Shown here one piece after another: positions 1 through 11,348 of a stretch of 64,000 nucleotides of DNA. The position numbers and the translations under genes were made by a program. The stretch comes from Photobacterium sanguinicancri (GTDB taxonomy: Bacteria; Pseudomonadota; Gammaproteobacteria; Enterobacterales; Vibrionaceae). The stretch lies in assembly GCF_024346675.1 (NCBI RefSeq), contig NZ_AP024850.1, positions 1,178,001-1,242,000 of the forward strand. The letters are read 5' to 3'. The first letter of the stretch is position 1, and each line of letters opens with the position of its first letter. The notes beneath the pieces are model-generated. The model saw only the letters and a list, made by a program, of their open reading frames with translations, ran no database searches and was not told the origin of the DNA.

Positions 1-26
1 AATTCTTGTTTTAAGGAAATAGATTA

Positions 27-263
27 ATGAGCAACATCGAAGAACGCGTAAGAAAAATCATCATCGAGCAACTGGGTGTAGACGAAGCTGAAGTTAAGAA
101 CGAAGCTTCTTTTGTTGACGATCTAGGTGCTGATTCTCTAGATACAGTTGAACTAGTAATGGCTCTTGAAGAAGAATTCGATACTGAAATTCCTGACGAA
201 GAAGCTGAAAAAATTACAACAGTTCAAGCAGCAATCGACTACGTTGTTGGCGCTTCTGAGTAA
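27..263 (+). CDS. acpP: acyl carrier protein AcpP
   Basis: Carries growing acyl chains on 4'-phosphopantetheine for cytosolic type II fatty acid synthesis. The 78-residue acidic protein has the normal family length and contains the attachment motif GADSLD, whose Ser receives the prosthetic group from holo-ACP synthase. An AAGGA ribosome-binding site lies about 8 nt before the ATG. It sits just upstream of fabF, as in E. coli, so the gene cut off at the left edge is probably fabG (inference). A hairpin after the stop separates it partly from fabF, which fits the much higher expression normal for AcpP. Confidence 0.99.
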   Translation: MSNIEERVRKIIIEQLGVDEAEVKNEASFVDDLGADSLDTVELVMALEEEFDTEIPDEEAEKITTVQAAIDYVVGASE

Positions 264-276
264 TTAAGAACACCTC

Positions 277-308
277 AAGGCGGTCACCATGACCGCCTTA
301 TTTCTTTA
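277..308 (+). terminator. hairpin after acpP
   Basis: A 10-bp perfect stem (277-286 with 290-299, 3-nt loop) is followed by a T-rich but interrupted run. It looks like a partial terminator that lets some transcription continue into fabF. Confidence 0.7.
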
Positions 309-349
309 TGTATCCCTGTTTAAACCCTCAATTCCCGGAGAGATAGATC

Positions 350-1588
350 GTGTCAAAGCGTCGCGTTGTTGTTACTGGCATGGGAATGCTGTCGCCTGTA
401 GGCAATACAGTTGATTCTTCATGGAAAGCACTGTTGGCTGGTACTAGTGGTATTAGCAATATTGAGCATTTCGATGCAAGTGCTTTCGCTACTCGTTTTG
501 CGGGTATGGTGAAAGACTTCAATTGTGAAGAATACATGACTAAGAAAGATGCTCGTAAAATGGATTTATTTATCCAATACGGCATTGCGGCTGGCGTTCA
601 GGCTCTGAAAGACTCTGGTTTTGAAGTTACTGAAGAAAATGCACCACGTATTGGTGTTGCTATTGGTTCAGGTATTGGTGGTCTTGGTCTTATTGAATCA
701 AACCATCGTGCATACATGGAAAAAGGGCCGCGCAAAATTAGCCCGTTCTTTGTTCCATCTACAATTGTTAATATGATCGCTGGCCACATGTCTATCATGC
801 ATGGTCTTCGTGGTCCAAATATTGCAATTTCTACTGCGTGTACAACTGGCCTTCATAACATTGGCCATGCTGCACGTATGATCGCTTACGGTGATGCAGA
901 TGCAATGCTAGCGGGTGGTGCAGAAAAAGCATCAACTGAGCTAGGCATGGGCGGCTTTGCGGCTGCTAAAGCACTATCTACACGTAACGACGACCCACAA
1001 GCGGCTTCTCGCCCATGGGACAAAGACCGTGATGGTTTTGTTCTTGGTGATGGTGCGGGCATGATGGTGCTGGAAGAGTACGAACATGCAAAAGCGCGTG
1101 GCGCAAAAATTTACGCTGAACTTGTTGGTTTTGGTATGAGTGGTGATGCTTATCACATGACTTCACCAAGCCCTGACGGTTCTGGCGGTGCATTAGCAAT
1201 GGAAGCGTGTATCCGTGATGCGGGTATTAATGCGGATAAAATTGGTTATATTAATGCACATGGTACTTCAACACCTGCGGGCGATGTAGCAGAAACGCTT
1301 GGTATCAAGCGTGCTATGGGCGCGGCAGTGAACGATGTACTGGTTTCATCAACTAAATCAATGACTGGCCACCTTCTTGGTGCTGCGGGTTCTGTTGAGT
1401 CTATCATTTCAGTGATGGCGCTAGTTGATCAAGCAGTTCCACCAACAATTAACCTTGAAAACCCAGACGAAGGCTGTGATTTAGACTACGTCGCGGGTGA
1501 AGCACGTCAAGTAAACCTTGAGTACTCTCTATGTAACTCATTTGGTTTTGGCGGCACAAACGGCTCGTTGCTGTTCAAGAAAATTTAA
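350..1588 (+). CDS. fabF: 3-oxoacyl-[ACP] synthase II (FabF)
   Basis: Condenses malonyl-ACP with long acyl-ACPs, and is the enzyme behind temperature-responsive cis-vaccenate formation. The 412-residue length is typical. The thiolase-fold catalytic triad is visible: Cys in STACTTG, His in [11 protein letters not shown] and His in [12 protein letters not shown]. The C-terminal glycine-rich [10 protein letters not shown] is present. Translation starts at GTG with a CGGAGAG ribosome-binding site, giving an N-terminus [12 protein letters not shown] that matches the family. It follows acpP by 86 bp and ends in a strong terminator before pabC. Confidence 0.98.
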   Translation: MSKRRVVVTGMGMLSPVGNTVDSSWKALLAGTSGISNIEHFDASAFATRFAGMVKDFNCEEYMTKKDARKMDLFIQYGIAAGVQALKDSGFEVTEENAPRIGVAIGSGIGGLGLIESNHRAYMEKGPRKISPFFVPSTIVNMIAGHMSIMHGLRGPNIAISTACTTGLHNIGHAARMIAYGDADAMLAGGAEKASTELGMGGFAAAKALSTRNDDPQAASRPWDKDRDGFVLGDGAGMMVLEEYEHAKARGAKIYAELVGFGMSGDAYHMTSPSPDGSGGALAMEACIRDAGINADKIGYINAHGTSTPAGDVAETLGIKRAMGAAVNDVLVSSTKSMTGHLLGAAGSVESIISVMALVDQAVPPTINLENPDEGCDLDYVAGEARQVNLEYSLCNSFGFGGTNGSLLFKKI

Positions 1589-1609
1589 TTGTAACCTGTT
1601 ATCATAAAG

Positions 1610-1642
1610 CGGCCTGGTATTCTTACCGGGCCGTTTTTTTTT
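1610..1642 (+). terminator. rho-independent terminator after fabF
   Basis: A 10-bp GC-rich stem (1610-1619 with 1624-1633, one G-T pair, TTCT loop) is followed directly by nine T residues. Confidence 0.9.
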
Positions 1643-1695
1643 GCCTATACCCCAACCATTATTAGGGTGGGTATAATCGTTATAAGTGAGTGGAT

Positions 1696-2505
1696 ATGAC
1701 GTGCATTAATGGAGCTGAAGCTGAGTATATAGCGGTGAGCGATCGTGCGATGCAGTATGGTGATGGTTGCTTTTCCACTATTTTGGTTGAACAGGGAAAG
1801 CCTCGTCTTTGGCCTTTACATCAAGCTCGTTTTGAAAAAACATTAGCCGCGTTATCCATTCCCATGCCTGATTGGCTGACAGTTCAGCAACAAGTCGAAC
1901 GTATTGCTGCTAATTTTGCCAGTAAAGGGGTGGTAAAGCTTTTAATCAGCCGAGGTAGTGGGGGGCGAGGTTATAGTCCTACAGGATGCGAATCGCCGAG
2001 TGTCGTGATTTCACATTCTCCATTCCCAAACCACTATCATGGCTGGCAACAAGTCGGTATTGAGTTAGGTGTCTGTCAGCAAGCATTAGGCCTTTCACCT
2101 ATGTTGGCTGGATTTAAACACCTTAACCGATTAGAGCAGGTGTTATTGAAGCAAGAAATTGAATCTTGCAACTGGGCAGATGCTGTCGTTTGTGATGTGT
2201 TGGGACAAGTCGTGGAGACGTCTGCATCCAATATCTTTTGGCGAAAAGGAAATACTATCTTTACGCCAGATTTATCAATGGCAGGGGTATGTGGTGTGAT
2301 GCGATCACATGTAATGACATTGATTAAATCGACGCCATATTGTCTGGAGATTGTAAAATCACCACTTGATGCATTGCTTTGCGCAGATGAAGTCTTTATT
2401 ACTAATGCCCTAATGGCGTTGGTGCCTATTAATCAAATTAATGAACATTCCTTTACTGAGCGCATGGCGTTTAATGAGTTGAATAAGAGGTTGTATTCGT
2501 GCTGA
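1696..2505 (+). CDS. pabC: aminodeoxychorismate lyase PabC
   Basis: PLP enzyme that eliminates pyruvate from 4-amino-4-deoxychorismate to give p-aminobenzoate for folate synthesis. It is a 269-residue class IV aminotransferase-fold protein with INGAEAEYIAVSDRA near the N-terminus and the PLP lysine in GFKHLNRLEQ. A GTG two codons earlier (1690) is possible, but the ATG at 1696 aligns exactly with the E. coli start. Its last codons overlap the GTG start of mltG, so pabC and mltG are translationally coupled. The pabC-mltG-tmk-holB order is the usual enterobacterial and Vibrio one. Confidence 0.95.
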   Translation: MTCINGAEAEYIAVSDRAMQYGDGCFSTILVEQGKPRLWPLHQARFEKTLAALSIPMPDWLTVQQQVERIAANFASKGVVKLLISRGSGGRGYSPTGCESPSVVISHSPFPNHYHGWQQVGIELGVCQQALGLSPMLAGFKHLNRLEQVLLKQEIESCNWADAVVCDVLGQVVETSASNIFWRKGNTIFTPDLSMAGVCGVMRSHVMTLIKSTPYCLEIVKSPLDALLCADEVFITNALMALVPINQINEHSFTERMAFNELNKRLYSC

Positions 2506-3509
2506 AGAAGTTATTGTTAGTTATCGTGGTGTTAGCGGTAGTTGGCGCAGGTGCTATTGGCTGGTCGTATCAACAGGTCGTGGCATCTTTGTCGCAACCT
2601 GTGATTAATACTGAATCGAAATTATTTACGGTTACACCAGGTTCAAGCTTTAGAGGCGTATTGAATCAGCTGGATCGTGCGAAAATTATCAAGCAAACGC
2701 GCTGGACCCGCTGGGTGGTAAAGCTTGATCCATCATTAGCACAAGTTAAAGTGGGTACTTACCAAATTCCAACAGACCTGACACTACATGGTGTATTAGC
2801 CTTGCTAACCAGTGGTAAGGAACATCAGTTTGCGATCACCTTAGTGGAAGGTGACCGTTTTTCAGATTGGTTAACACAACTAAGCCAAGCTCCGCATATC
2901 AAACATGCGACTGAAGGCATGAGTGAAGCGGATATCGCAGACAAGATTGGCGCGACCACAGATAAGCTAGAAGGGTACTTGTTACCTGAAACCTACCATT
3001 ACACGGCAGGTACCAGCGATCTAGAAGTATTGCGCCGTTCGTTTAACGCGATGGACAGTTTATTAGGTTCAGCGTGGCAAAAACGTGATCAAGCTATTCC
3101 GCTTAAGACGCCCTATGAAGCGTTGATCATGGCCTCGATTATCGAGAAAGAAACCGCTGTTGATAATGAACGTACATTAGTGTCGTCGGTTTTCATGAAT
3201 CGTTTAAATAAAGGCATGCGCTTACAAACAGATCCAACGGTTATCTATGGTATGGGTGAGAACTACAAAGGCAATATTCGTAAAAAAGATTTACGTACGC
3301 CAACCCCATACAACACGTATACCATCTTTGGTTTACCACCTACGCCGATTGCGATGCCAAGTGAAGCATCGGTATTAGCCGCAATGAAGCCAGAAAGCAG
3401 TAACTATTATTATTTTGTTGCGGATGGTAATGGCGGTCACAAGTTTTCGAAGTCACTCCGTGAACACAATCGCGCAGTACGCGCCTACTTAAAAACATTA
3501 AGAAAGTAA
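2499..3509 (+). CDS. mltG: endolytic murein transglycosylase MltG
   Basis: Inner-membrane lytic transglycosylase (YceG family) that cleaves nascent glycan strands and is thought to set their length. One N-terminal membrane anchor (about residues 3-24) is followed by a periplasmic domain. The catalytic Glu lies in the SIIEKET motif, and DPTVIYGMG and [11 protein letters not shown] are the conserved C-terminal blocks. The start is GTG at 2499, inside the end of pabC. The stop overlaps the tmk start as TAATG. Confidence 0.96.
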   Translation: MLKKLLLVIVVLAVVGAGAIGWSYQQVVASLSQPVINTESKLFTVTPGSSFRGVLNQLDRAKIIKQTRWTRWVVKLDPSLAQVKVGTYQIPTDLTLHGVLALLTSGKEHQFAITLVEGDRFSDWLTQLSQAPHIKHATEGMSEADIADKIGATTDKLEGYLLPETYHYTAGTSDLEVLRRSFNAMDSLLGSAWQKRDQAIPLKTPYEALIMASIIEKETAVDNERTLVSSVFMNRLNKGMRLQTDPTVIYGMGENYKGNIRKKDLRTPTPYNTYTIFGLPPTPIAMPSEASVLAAMKPESSNYYYFVADGNGGHKFSKSLREHNRAVRAYLKTLRK

Positions 3510-4138
3510 TGAACGGTAAATTTATTGTAATTGAAGGCCTTGAAGGCGCAGGGAAAAGCACTGCCATTAAGCAGGTGGTGGCGACGTTAGCTGCACAAGG
3601 GATCCATGATCCACAATCTACGCGTGAGCCAGGCGGAACACCGCTTGCTGAACAAATGCGTACCTTGGTGAAAGAAGGTCACCCTGATGAGCCGTTAACT
3701 GATATGGCTGAATTGCTACTGCTTTATGCTGCGCGTATTCAGCTAGTGGATAATGTGATTAAGCCTGCACTTAATTCAGGCCGCTGGGTTGTTGGTGATC
3801 GCCATGACATGTCATCGCAAGCATACCAAGGCGGTGGACGTGGTTTTGATAAAGCCTTGATGGAAAACCTACGTGATACTGTTTTAGGTGATTTTCGTCC
3901 TGACTTTACGATTTATATGGACATCGATCCTGTGCTCGGGCTTGAACGTGCTCGTGGTCGTGGTGAACTTGATCGTATTGAACAGATGAATGTTGATTTC
4001 TTCCACCGTGCCCGCGCGCGTTTTCTTGAGCTTTCAGAGAACGATAGCCGTGTTGTTATTATTGATGCAAGCCAAACGCTAGATGCGGTAACGGCGGACA
4101 TTACAGCAGCGCTAACGCAGTGGTTGGAGACGCAGTAA
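3509..4138 (+). CDS. tmk: thymidylate kinase
   Basis: Phosphorylates dTMP to dTDP in the cytosol. The P-loop [11 protein letters not shown] is at residues 9-19, the [16 protein letters not shown] block binds dTMP, and an Arg-rich lid ([14 protein letters not shown]) matches the type II bacterial enzyme. Length (209) is normal. The ATG overlaps the mltG stop by one base, and holB starts immediately after its stop. Confidence 0.98.
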   Translation: MNGKFIVIEGLEGAGKSTAIKQVVATLAAQGIHDPQSTREPGGTPLAEQMRTLVKEGHPDEPLTDMAELLLLYAARIQLVDNVIKPALNSGRWVVGDRHDMSSQAYQGGGRGFDKALMENLRDTVLGDFRPDFTIYMDIDPVLGLERARGRGELDRIEQMNVDFFHRARARFLELSENDSRVVIIDASQTLDAVTADITAALTQWLETQ

Positions 4139-5104
4139 ATGTTATACCCGTGGCAAGAAGTGCTATGGCAACAATGGCAGCAATTGATTGCTCAAAAGCG
4201 TTTGCACCATGCAATTTTGCTGACTGCGGCAAAGGGCAGCGGGCGGGCTGTTTTAGCCAAGCACTTAGCGCAAACCGTTTTATGCTTGAATGGCGGCAAT
4301 GAACCATGTGGTTTATGTCATGCTTGTCAATTATTCGATGCTCAAACGCATCCAGACTTCCACTGGATAAAACCAGAGCAAGAAGGTAAGCAGATCAGTG
4401 TTGATGTGGTGCGTAAATGTAACCGTTTAGCGGTTGAGACTTCACAACTTGGTGGGCGTCGGGTGATTTTTATCGAATCCGCTGATGCATTAGGTGAAGC
4501 AGGTGCGAATGCAATTCTAAAAACATTGGAAGAGCCGCCACAAAATTGTCAATTTATCCTGACATCCCAGTCACTCGATAGCCTATTACCGACGATTGTC
4601 AGTCGCTGTAACAAGTGGCGCTTAAGTGTGCCAGATGAAGCACAAGCCAAACGCTGGGTAGAACAGCAGCTAAAGCAATCTATCAGTGCCGAGTCTGTCC
4701 GTTTAAATTGCGGCGCACCATTGGCTACGCTAGCCTTTGTCGAGCAAGGACAAGATATTCGCCATGGCAAGCTAATTGAAGCTTTTGCTGAATTTTTACA
4801 GCCGCCTAATGTTGGTTTATACGATGTCGCGGGTCTGTGTGCCAGTGAAGGCGCGGTAAGTCTGCAATGGCTAAGTTTTTTCTTACTGGATTGTATTAAG
4901 TACCAACAAGGCGTAACAAGTCATCTCGTTCACCAAGAATCAGTCACCAAGGTAGAGCAAGTTGCACGTACTGTGCCCGCGGCGGTCTTGATTCGACAGG
5001 CTAGACAGATTAACCAGCTCCATCAACAATTACAGAAGCACACAGGCCTTAACAGTGAATTACTCATTGTTAAATGGTTGAGTACTTTTTTGAAAGAAGA
5101 ATAG
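4139..5104 (+). CDS. holB: DNA polymerase III delta' subunit
   Basis: Subunit of the clamp-loader complex that opens and loads the beta sliding clamp. The 321-residue protein has an AAA+ fold with a degenerate Walker A (AAKGSGRAVLAKHL), as expected because delta' does not hydrolyse ATP. It has a four-Cys zinc module around residues 50-61 (CGLCHACQL plus an upstream Cys) and the SRC sensor-like motif in PTIVSRCNKWRL. The ATG follows the tmk stop with no gap. Confidence 0.96.
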   Translation: MLYPWQEVLWQQWQQLIAQKRLHHAILLTAAKGSGRAVLAKHLAQTVLCLNGGNEPCGLCHACQLFDAQTHPDFHWIKPEQEGKQISVDVVRKCNRLAVETSQLGGRRVIFIESADALGEAGANAILKTLEEPPQNCQFILTSQSLDSLLPTIVSRCNKWRLSVPDEAQAKRWVEQQLKQSISAESVRLNCGAPLATLAFVEQGQDIRHGKLIEAFAEFLQPPNVGLYDVAGLCASEGAVSLQWLSFFLLDCIKYQQGVTSHLVHQESVTKVEQVARTVPAAVLIRQARQINQLHQQLQKHTGLNSELLIVKWLSTFLKEE

Positions 5105-5119
5105 AAAGAGGAATATAAC

Positions 5120-5899
5120 GTGTTAGTGGATTCACATTGTCACCTTGACAAACTTGACTACGAACAGCTCCATACAGGGATTGATGATGTGTTGGCCAAA
5201 GCGAAGGCTCGCGGTGTCGAGTACTTTTTGTCTGTTGGTGTTACCTTACGTAGCTTCCCTGCCATGATGGAGATGATTGAACCTTACGATAATGTTTTCG
5301 CATCGTGCGGTGTTCATCCATTGGATATTGACTCTGGTTTGGATTACGAGCAATTCAAGACCTATGCACAAAATGAGCGTGTGGTTGCGATTGGTGAAAC
5401 AGGGCTTGATTATCACTATCAACCTGAGACAGCACAAGCACAGCAAGATATCTTCCGCCAACATGTGCGTGTTGCAGTCGAGCTGAATAAGCCGTTGATC
5501 ATTCATACGCGAATGGCACGTGAAGATACCATGCGTATTTTGCGAGAAGAAGGTGCAGAGAAGTGTGGCGGAGTATTGCATTGCTTTACTGAAAGCCTAG
5601 AGATGGCGCAAGAAGCGATTGAACTTGGTTTTTACATTTCAATTTCAGGCATTGTAACCTTCAATAAAGCCAGCGAGCTGAAAAATGTAGTCAGTAATTT
5701 GCCATTAGAACGCTTGCTTGTTGAAACGGATTCTCCTTACCTTGCGCCAATTCCATATCGTGGTAAGCAAAATCAGCCAGCGTATGTGAAAGAAGTTGCT
5801 GATTACATTGGCTTGTTGAAAGGGGTTTCTGGTGAAGAAGTAGCTAAAGTGACCACTGAAAACTTCTTTAAACTTTTTTCGCGAGCTAAAAATAAGTAA
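5120..5899 (+). CDS. ycfH: TatD-family metal-dependent DNase YcfH
   Basis: Member of the TatD amidohydrolase family, 259 residues. Metal ligands are visible in VDSHCHLD at the N-terminus, in the Glu of GETGLDY, in the His of IIHTR, in LHCFTE and in the Asp of ETDSPYLAP. Family members show 3'-5' exonuclease or D-aminoacyl-tRNA deacylase-like activities, so the exact substrate is not settled. The GTG start has a GAGGAA ribosome-binding site. It is the last gene of the pabC operon, as ycfH is next to holB and ptsG in E. coli. Confidence 0.93.
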   Translation: MLVDSHCHLDKLDYEQLHTGIDDVLAKAKARGVEYFLSVGVTLRSFPAMMEMIEPYDNVFASCGVHPLDIDSGLDYEQFKTYAQNERVVAIGETGLDYHYQPETAQAQQDIFRQHVRVAVELNKPLIIHTRMAREDTMRILREEGAEKCGGVLHCFTESLEMAQEAIELGFYISISGIVTFNKASELKNVVSNLPLERLLVETDSPYLAPIPYRGKQNQPAYVKEVADYIGLLKGVSGEEVAKVTTENFFKLFSRAKNK

Positions 5900-5907
5900 C
5901 TGGTATT

Positions 5908-5935
5908 AGAGGGGCTTATGTCCCTCTGGTTTTAA
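5908..5935 (+). terminator. hairpin after ycfH
   Basis: A 6-7 bp stem (5908-5914 with 5921-5927) is followed by GGTTTTAATGTTT. The T-run is imperfect, so this is a modest terminator for the pabC-ycfH operon. Confidence 0.6.
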
Positions 5936-7795
<1,860 letters not shown>

Positions 7796-7821
7796 TACGA
7801 ATTAACCATACATAAATATTT

Positions 7822-7846
7822 AGGGAAGCTTCGGCTTCCCTTTTTT
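7822..7846 (+). terminator. rho-independent terminator after ptsG
   Basis: An 8-bp stem (7822-7829 with 7834-7841) with a stable TTCG tetraloop is followed by six T residues. Confidence 0.95.
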
Positions 7847-8208
7847 GTGTCTGCGTTTTCAGTTCTCGTATTTGTGAGTGTTTAAAACAACGATGTCTCT
7901 ATTGGGTGTTTGAATTTGCTGTAACTGTGTTTCTTTAGAGCAAGGCAACTGAAGTTTGTGATGAAGAGTTCCGGTAAGACCTAGCGGAAATCCGAATTAA
8001 CTCTCAAGGGTGCTTAAAGATGGTGAAAGGAATCATTAAAAGCGGCTCAGACATAGAAGAGTGAAATAAATTGCGGTGAGCGGACAGATTAGCAAACAAA
8101 GATGAGAAAGCCCTTAGAATGGCTTAGGGAGAGCTCGTGGTGCCGGAGAGTGTGTAAAGCGGAATGATAACAGCGACATAACGTATCGCTGTTATCTGCA
8201 AGTTTGTT
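7847..8208. other. gene-free gap with an 11-bp inverted repeat
   Basis: About 360 bp between the ptsG terminator and the lysO stop, purine-rich on the plus strand between 7970 and 8160. I see no ORF with coding character. Near lysO an exact 11-bp inverted repeat (8166-8176 with 8186-8196, 9-nt loop) lacks a T-run on either strand. It may stabilise the lysO mRNA 3' end. Confidence 0.5.
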
Positions 8209-9108
8209 TTAAAGAGAGAGGAAGAACAACATCAGAACAGGGACTAGCAAGCTTAAAATAAACCCACTAACGATAGCGATAGGAACACACCGGATACCAC
8301 CAGAGTTTTGGATCACAGGGAGAGTGAAATCCATCGCCGTTGCACCAGCATAGCCGATTGCAGTACTTGGATAACGACGAATAATTAAGGGGATCAGCGT
8401 GAGTGCCACCAGTTCGCGTAGTAGCTCGTTTAAGAAAGCGGCGCCCCCATAAACAGGGCCAAGTCCATCTCCCATTAAAATACCCGCTAGAGAATACCAG
8501 CCGAATCCTGATGCCATCGCAAGCCCATTTTTTACTGGCACATCAAGGATCAGTGCTGCAATTATGCCACCAAGCAAAGAGGTTACGACAATAGTTGCGG
8601 CAATCAGCATCCCATTTTTGTTTAATAATATTTGCTTAAGTGTCATACCACTATTACGTAGCTGAATACCGATCAAAAATAGCAAAAGTAAGAGAATACC
8701 TTCACTTGCAGTGTCCACCCACGATAGATCCATGCCAAGCATCAAGCCTATAATTAACCCTCCAGCGACGACTAAAATCAACCGAACAGATTCCATCATC
8801 ATTTCTTTAAAAGGCAATTTCTTATGTTGTAGCTCGGTTGCAATAGGGAGAAGTTTGTCGATAAAAGGGAGGGCAACGAGGTTACAGGCACTTATCGCAA
8901 TGAAGAAGGTCGCGGTATAGAGTAGTATTTGGTGAAGGTTTTGACCTAAGTTATCAAGTCCAGCAAGGCTTAATCCCATCAGCCCTAGAATCACCAATAC
9001 AAGACGACTAGTTTGTTTATTGATAAATTCCAATAGGTTATTGTTATTAATTGGAATTAAGTACCCCACGATTAGAGGTAAGAAAATATAGAGCATCCCT
9101 GAAAACAT
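8209..9108 (-). CDS. lysO: LysO (YbjE/DUF340) family lysine exporter
   Basis: Predicted inner-membrane protein of 299 residues with about 8-9 hydrophobic segments. The C-terminal block with GFGWYSLAGI, a glycine-rich GDGLGPVYGG and GATAMDFTLPVIQ is characteristic of the LysO family, which exports lysine and thialysine in E. coli. The ATG at 9108 has an AAGGA ribosome-binding site. It appears monocistronic. Its substrate here is inferred from the family. Confidence 0.85.
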   Translation of the reverse strand: MFSGMLYIFLPLIVGYLIPINNNNLLEFINKQTSRLVLVILGLMGLSLAGLDNLGQNLHQILLYTATFFIAISACNLVALPFIDKLLPIATELQHKKLPFKEMMMESVRLILVVAGGLIIGLMLGMDLSWVDTASEGILLLLLFLIGIQLRNSGMTLKQILLNKNGMLIAATIVVTSLLGGIIAALILDVPVKNGLAMASGFGWYSLAGILMGDGLGPVYGGAAFLNELLRELVALTLIPLIIRRYPSTAIGYAGATAMDFTLPVIQNSGGIRCVPIAIVSGFILSLLVPVLMLFFLSL

Positions 9109-9283
9109 ACTGATCCTTGCGCGTAGAGTGAAAGTTAACGAGCTGTATGTATAGGCACAATAAATGAAGCTTATTTATTCTTAATAAGCTTTAATTTATG
9201 TTAAGCGTAACAAGAAGCTGCTGATTTCTGTAGATTATCAACAGCGTCTAAATAGGGCAATATTAAGATGTAGGCAAAAAGGA

Positions 9284-10207
9284 TTAAAGGCCGCTATTTT
9301 GCATCGCTTCTTTAGTTAACCCATTAAATTCACTATCTGAAATATTCGTCAATTCATACATCAGTTCAGCCGCATAGAGATCTAGCTCGATTTCATGGGT
9401 ATCTATGTCAGCGTCGTCGTTTCTATACATGAGAAGATGACTAGCCATTCGAGCGGCGTCAAGATACTGACTGTTATGATTTTCCGGATAACTATGCTGC
9501 TTGGTGTTCGTTGCCACTGCAAGGAAGTCTTCGTCAAACCCCCAATGTTTCAACACCGTTTCACTGCTTTTGTCACAACAATTTTCAAAAATATATTTAG
9601 CAATATCAAGATCTAAGTAATTACCTGAATCAAGGTATGCTTGATATTCATGGATTAAGCCAAACAAGCCTATGTCAGCTAATAACCCCGCTAAAAGGCA
9701 TTTATCTACTTCTAGCTTATTTTTTTGATGACTTTTATTAGGAAGACGACTTGCAATAACAGCCATTGTTGCTGCTAACTGGCGGGAATTTTGCGCACTG
9801 TGTTTCAAGATATTGTTACATTCTAAGCTGAAGTTTGCGTTGTTTTTTAGCTCTTGAACTGTATATGCGGCCACAATATCTCTGACACGAAAGATACCTA
9901 ATCGAGAAACTGCGGTGAAAATATCGTGGCAAATGACATTACGGCGATTAAAAATAACCGTGTTTGAGGTTTTGATGATCAAGGCAGTAATACTAGGGTC
10001 ATCAAGCAGCAAATCAGCCACATCATGTACGCTGGTTTCTTCATGTTTGCAAAGCTCTAGCAGCTTGGCGAGTACTTCGGGTATAGGGGGTAAAATGAGG
10101 CGATTGTGGCGAATTGCGTCCTTTACAAGCGCATAGAATTCAGATTCGAGCCCTTTCACAATTTTATTATTTTCAGGTTTTAACCAGAAAAAAGAGACAT
10201 GGTCCAT
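9284..10207 (-). CDS. HDOD-domain protein
   Basis: Cytosolic protein of about 307 residues with an HDOD domain, an HD-related fold that lacks the catalytic HD pair and often acts in signalling. Supporting blocks are LPPIPEVLAKLLELC, the DPSITALIIKTSN loop and LLAGLLADIGLFGLI. The ORF is open to a GTG at 10252, but the N-terminus MDHVSFFWLKPEN from the ATG at 10207 looks more natural; neither has a strong ribosome-binding site. It lies in the same direction as the LON-domain gene but 120 bp away. Its role is unknown. Confidence 0.75.
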   Translation of the reverse strand: MDHVSFFWLKPENNKIVKGLESEFYALVKDAIRHNRLILPPIPEVLAKLLELCKHEETSVHDVADLLLDDPSITALIIKTSNTVIFNRRNVICHDIFTAVSRLGIFRVRDIVAAYTVQELKNNANFSLECNNILKHSAQNSRQLAATMAVIASRLPNKSHQKNKLEVDKCLLAGLLADIGLFGLIHEYQAYLDSGNYLDLDIAKYIFENCCDKSSETVLKHWGFDEDFLAVATNTKQHSYPENHNSQYLDAARMASHLLMYRNDDADIDTHEIELDLYAAELMYELTNISDSEFNGLTKEAMQNSGL

Positions 10208-10328
10208 AAAGATAAAAACTTGGCAGAAAGCGATTAGCCTTATCAATAACACAGCCGTATAAAAGACGATAACCTTTCATTGAAGTTTGTGATAAATCAG
10301 TCTAAAGGTGCTGCCTTTTGGTGGTTAT

Positions 10329-10904
10329 TTATCCGTGTTGAAAAAGCTTGAGTAAAAATCTGATGGTTAGTTTAGGTGAATCTTGGGCGATTAATAACTG
10401 TTTGTAATAGACTTCGATTGGAACAATTTCTATCCATCGCAGGCATACCCAGCTGATATCATCGTATTTGAGTTTGTCGTCACTGATTTTGCTTTTTTGA
10501 TTGTAAGCAAAATGACGCTTTAATTTCTCAGCTAAACATTCATTTGCTGAATCAATGGGAAGGGGAGACCAGCTGGGTAAGATAACAGCATCGCCACTAA
10601 ATAAACCATCGTATTCATGATAGACCGCTGATAACTTCACATTATGGATGCCCTCGATTGAAAGGTTTATTAAGCCACCATCAGTTTGATTAAAATCAAT
10701 AATTTTTGAGAGCGTCACTATAGCGGGTAGGTTTTTGACAGGGTCAGATTCTGTTCCTTCATTTAGCATACAAAGGGCAAATTGACGTTTTTCTGACAAG
10801 GCATCTTTCATCATTCGTATAAAACGACTTTCTATTATGGTTATTTCAAGCCTCCCCCCCGGCAGCAAATGATTGGTATGAGGCATCAACGCTATTTTCT
10901 CCAT
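10329..10904 (-). CDS. LON peptidase substrate-binding domain protein
   Basis: The 191-residue protein corresponds to the N-terminal LON domain only, with no ATPase or protease part. It starts with IALMPHTNHLLPGGRLEI, the beta-barrel entry typical of the family, followed by FALCMLNEG and the VTLSKIIDF strand. Stand-alone LON proteins are common in proteobacteria, and their function is not established. It may share a transcript with the downstream HDOD gene. Confidence 0.8.
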   Translation of the reverse strand: MEKIALMPHTNHLLPGGRLEITIIESRFIRMMKDALSEKRQFALCMLNEGTESDPVKNLPAIVTLSKIIDFNQTDGGLINLSIEGIHNVKLSAVYHEYDGLFSGDAVILPSWSPLPIDSANECLAEKLKRHFAYNQKSKISDDKLKYDDISWVCLRWIEIVPIEVYYKQLLIAQDSPKLTIRFLLKLFQHG

Positions 10905-10935
10905 TAATACGTCCTTTACTGAGATCGCTTTGAAT

Positions 10936-11202
10936 TTACAATGCTTTGATTTCTCTTTCTATCAGGGAAGTTGTCAATAAGAGACCTCCTTGCAAATATA
11001 TATCCACATATCTCCTAAGTGATTGAATTTTTATAATTTTTCTTTTTCCTTTGGTTGTTTTATTATTAATAAGCATAGCAATTACTGATAGAAACAACAC
11101 ATAAATAGATAGAACTGTCAATTGTGGAAAGGTGTTTTTAATCCCAACTTTCCTCTTCCTTTTGGTCTCTTTTTGTCTCTTTTTGCTTTTTTTGCAGCGC
11201 AT
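10936..11202 (-). CDS. doubtful small basic membrane protein
   Basis: An 88-codon ORF starting at ATG lies 31 bp upstream of the LON-domain gene on the same strand. The N-terminal 20 residues are almost all Lys and Arg, followed by one hydrophobic segment (about residues 27-45) and a basic tail. The DNA is a low-complexity pyrimidine-rich stretch on the plus strand, and I see no ribosome-binding site. I do not recognise it. It may simply be a leader region. Confidence 0.2.
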   Translation of the reverse strand: MRCKKSKKRQKETKRKRKVGIKNTFPQLTVLSIYVLFLSVIAMLINNKTTKGKRKIIKIQSLRRYVDIYLQGGLLLTTSLIEREIKAL

Positions 11203-11348
11203 AATATGCTTGAAATCTCATCGTGAATAAGCCGAGTGTTTCATATGTGGAATTCATCAAACTGATATGGCACAGTCAAATTGTTGACGTCGTCATTCGT
11301 TTCAATATGGATACGACTACCGCTTACTTTTCAAGAGAGAGAATTGTT

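Noticed and set aside
974..1199. Overlapping minus-strand frames within fabF
   Set aside because: They are shadows of a well-conserved coding sequence, with no start signals or protein-like composition. The same applies to the many short frames inside topA, gyrA, rpsA and others.
9160..9195. AAGCTTATT inverted repeat upstream of lysO as a terminator
   Set aside because: It lies upstream of lysO on that strand and downstream of the HDOD stop, but has no T-run and is AT-rich, so chance cannot be excluded.
11203..11348. Possible cyclic di-GMP (GEMM-I) riboswitch upstream of the TfoX/TfoY-family gene
   Set aside because: The V. cholerae tfoY leader has one, but the core GCACAGGGCAAACC and its partner stems are absent here.
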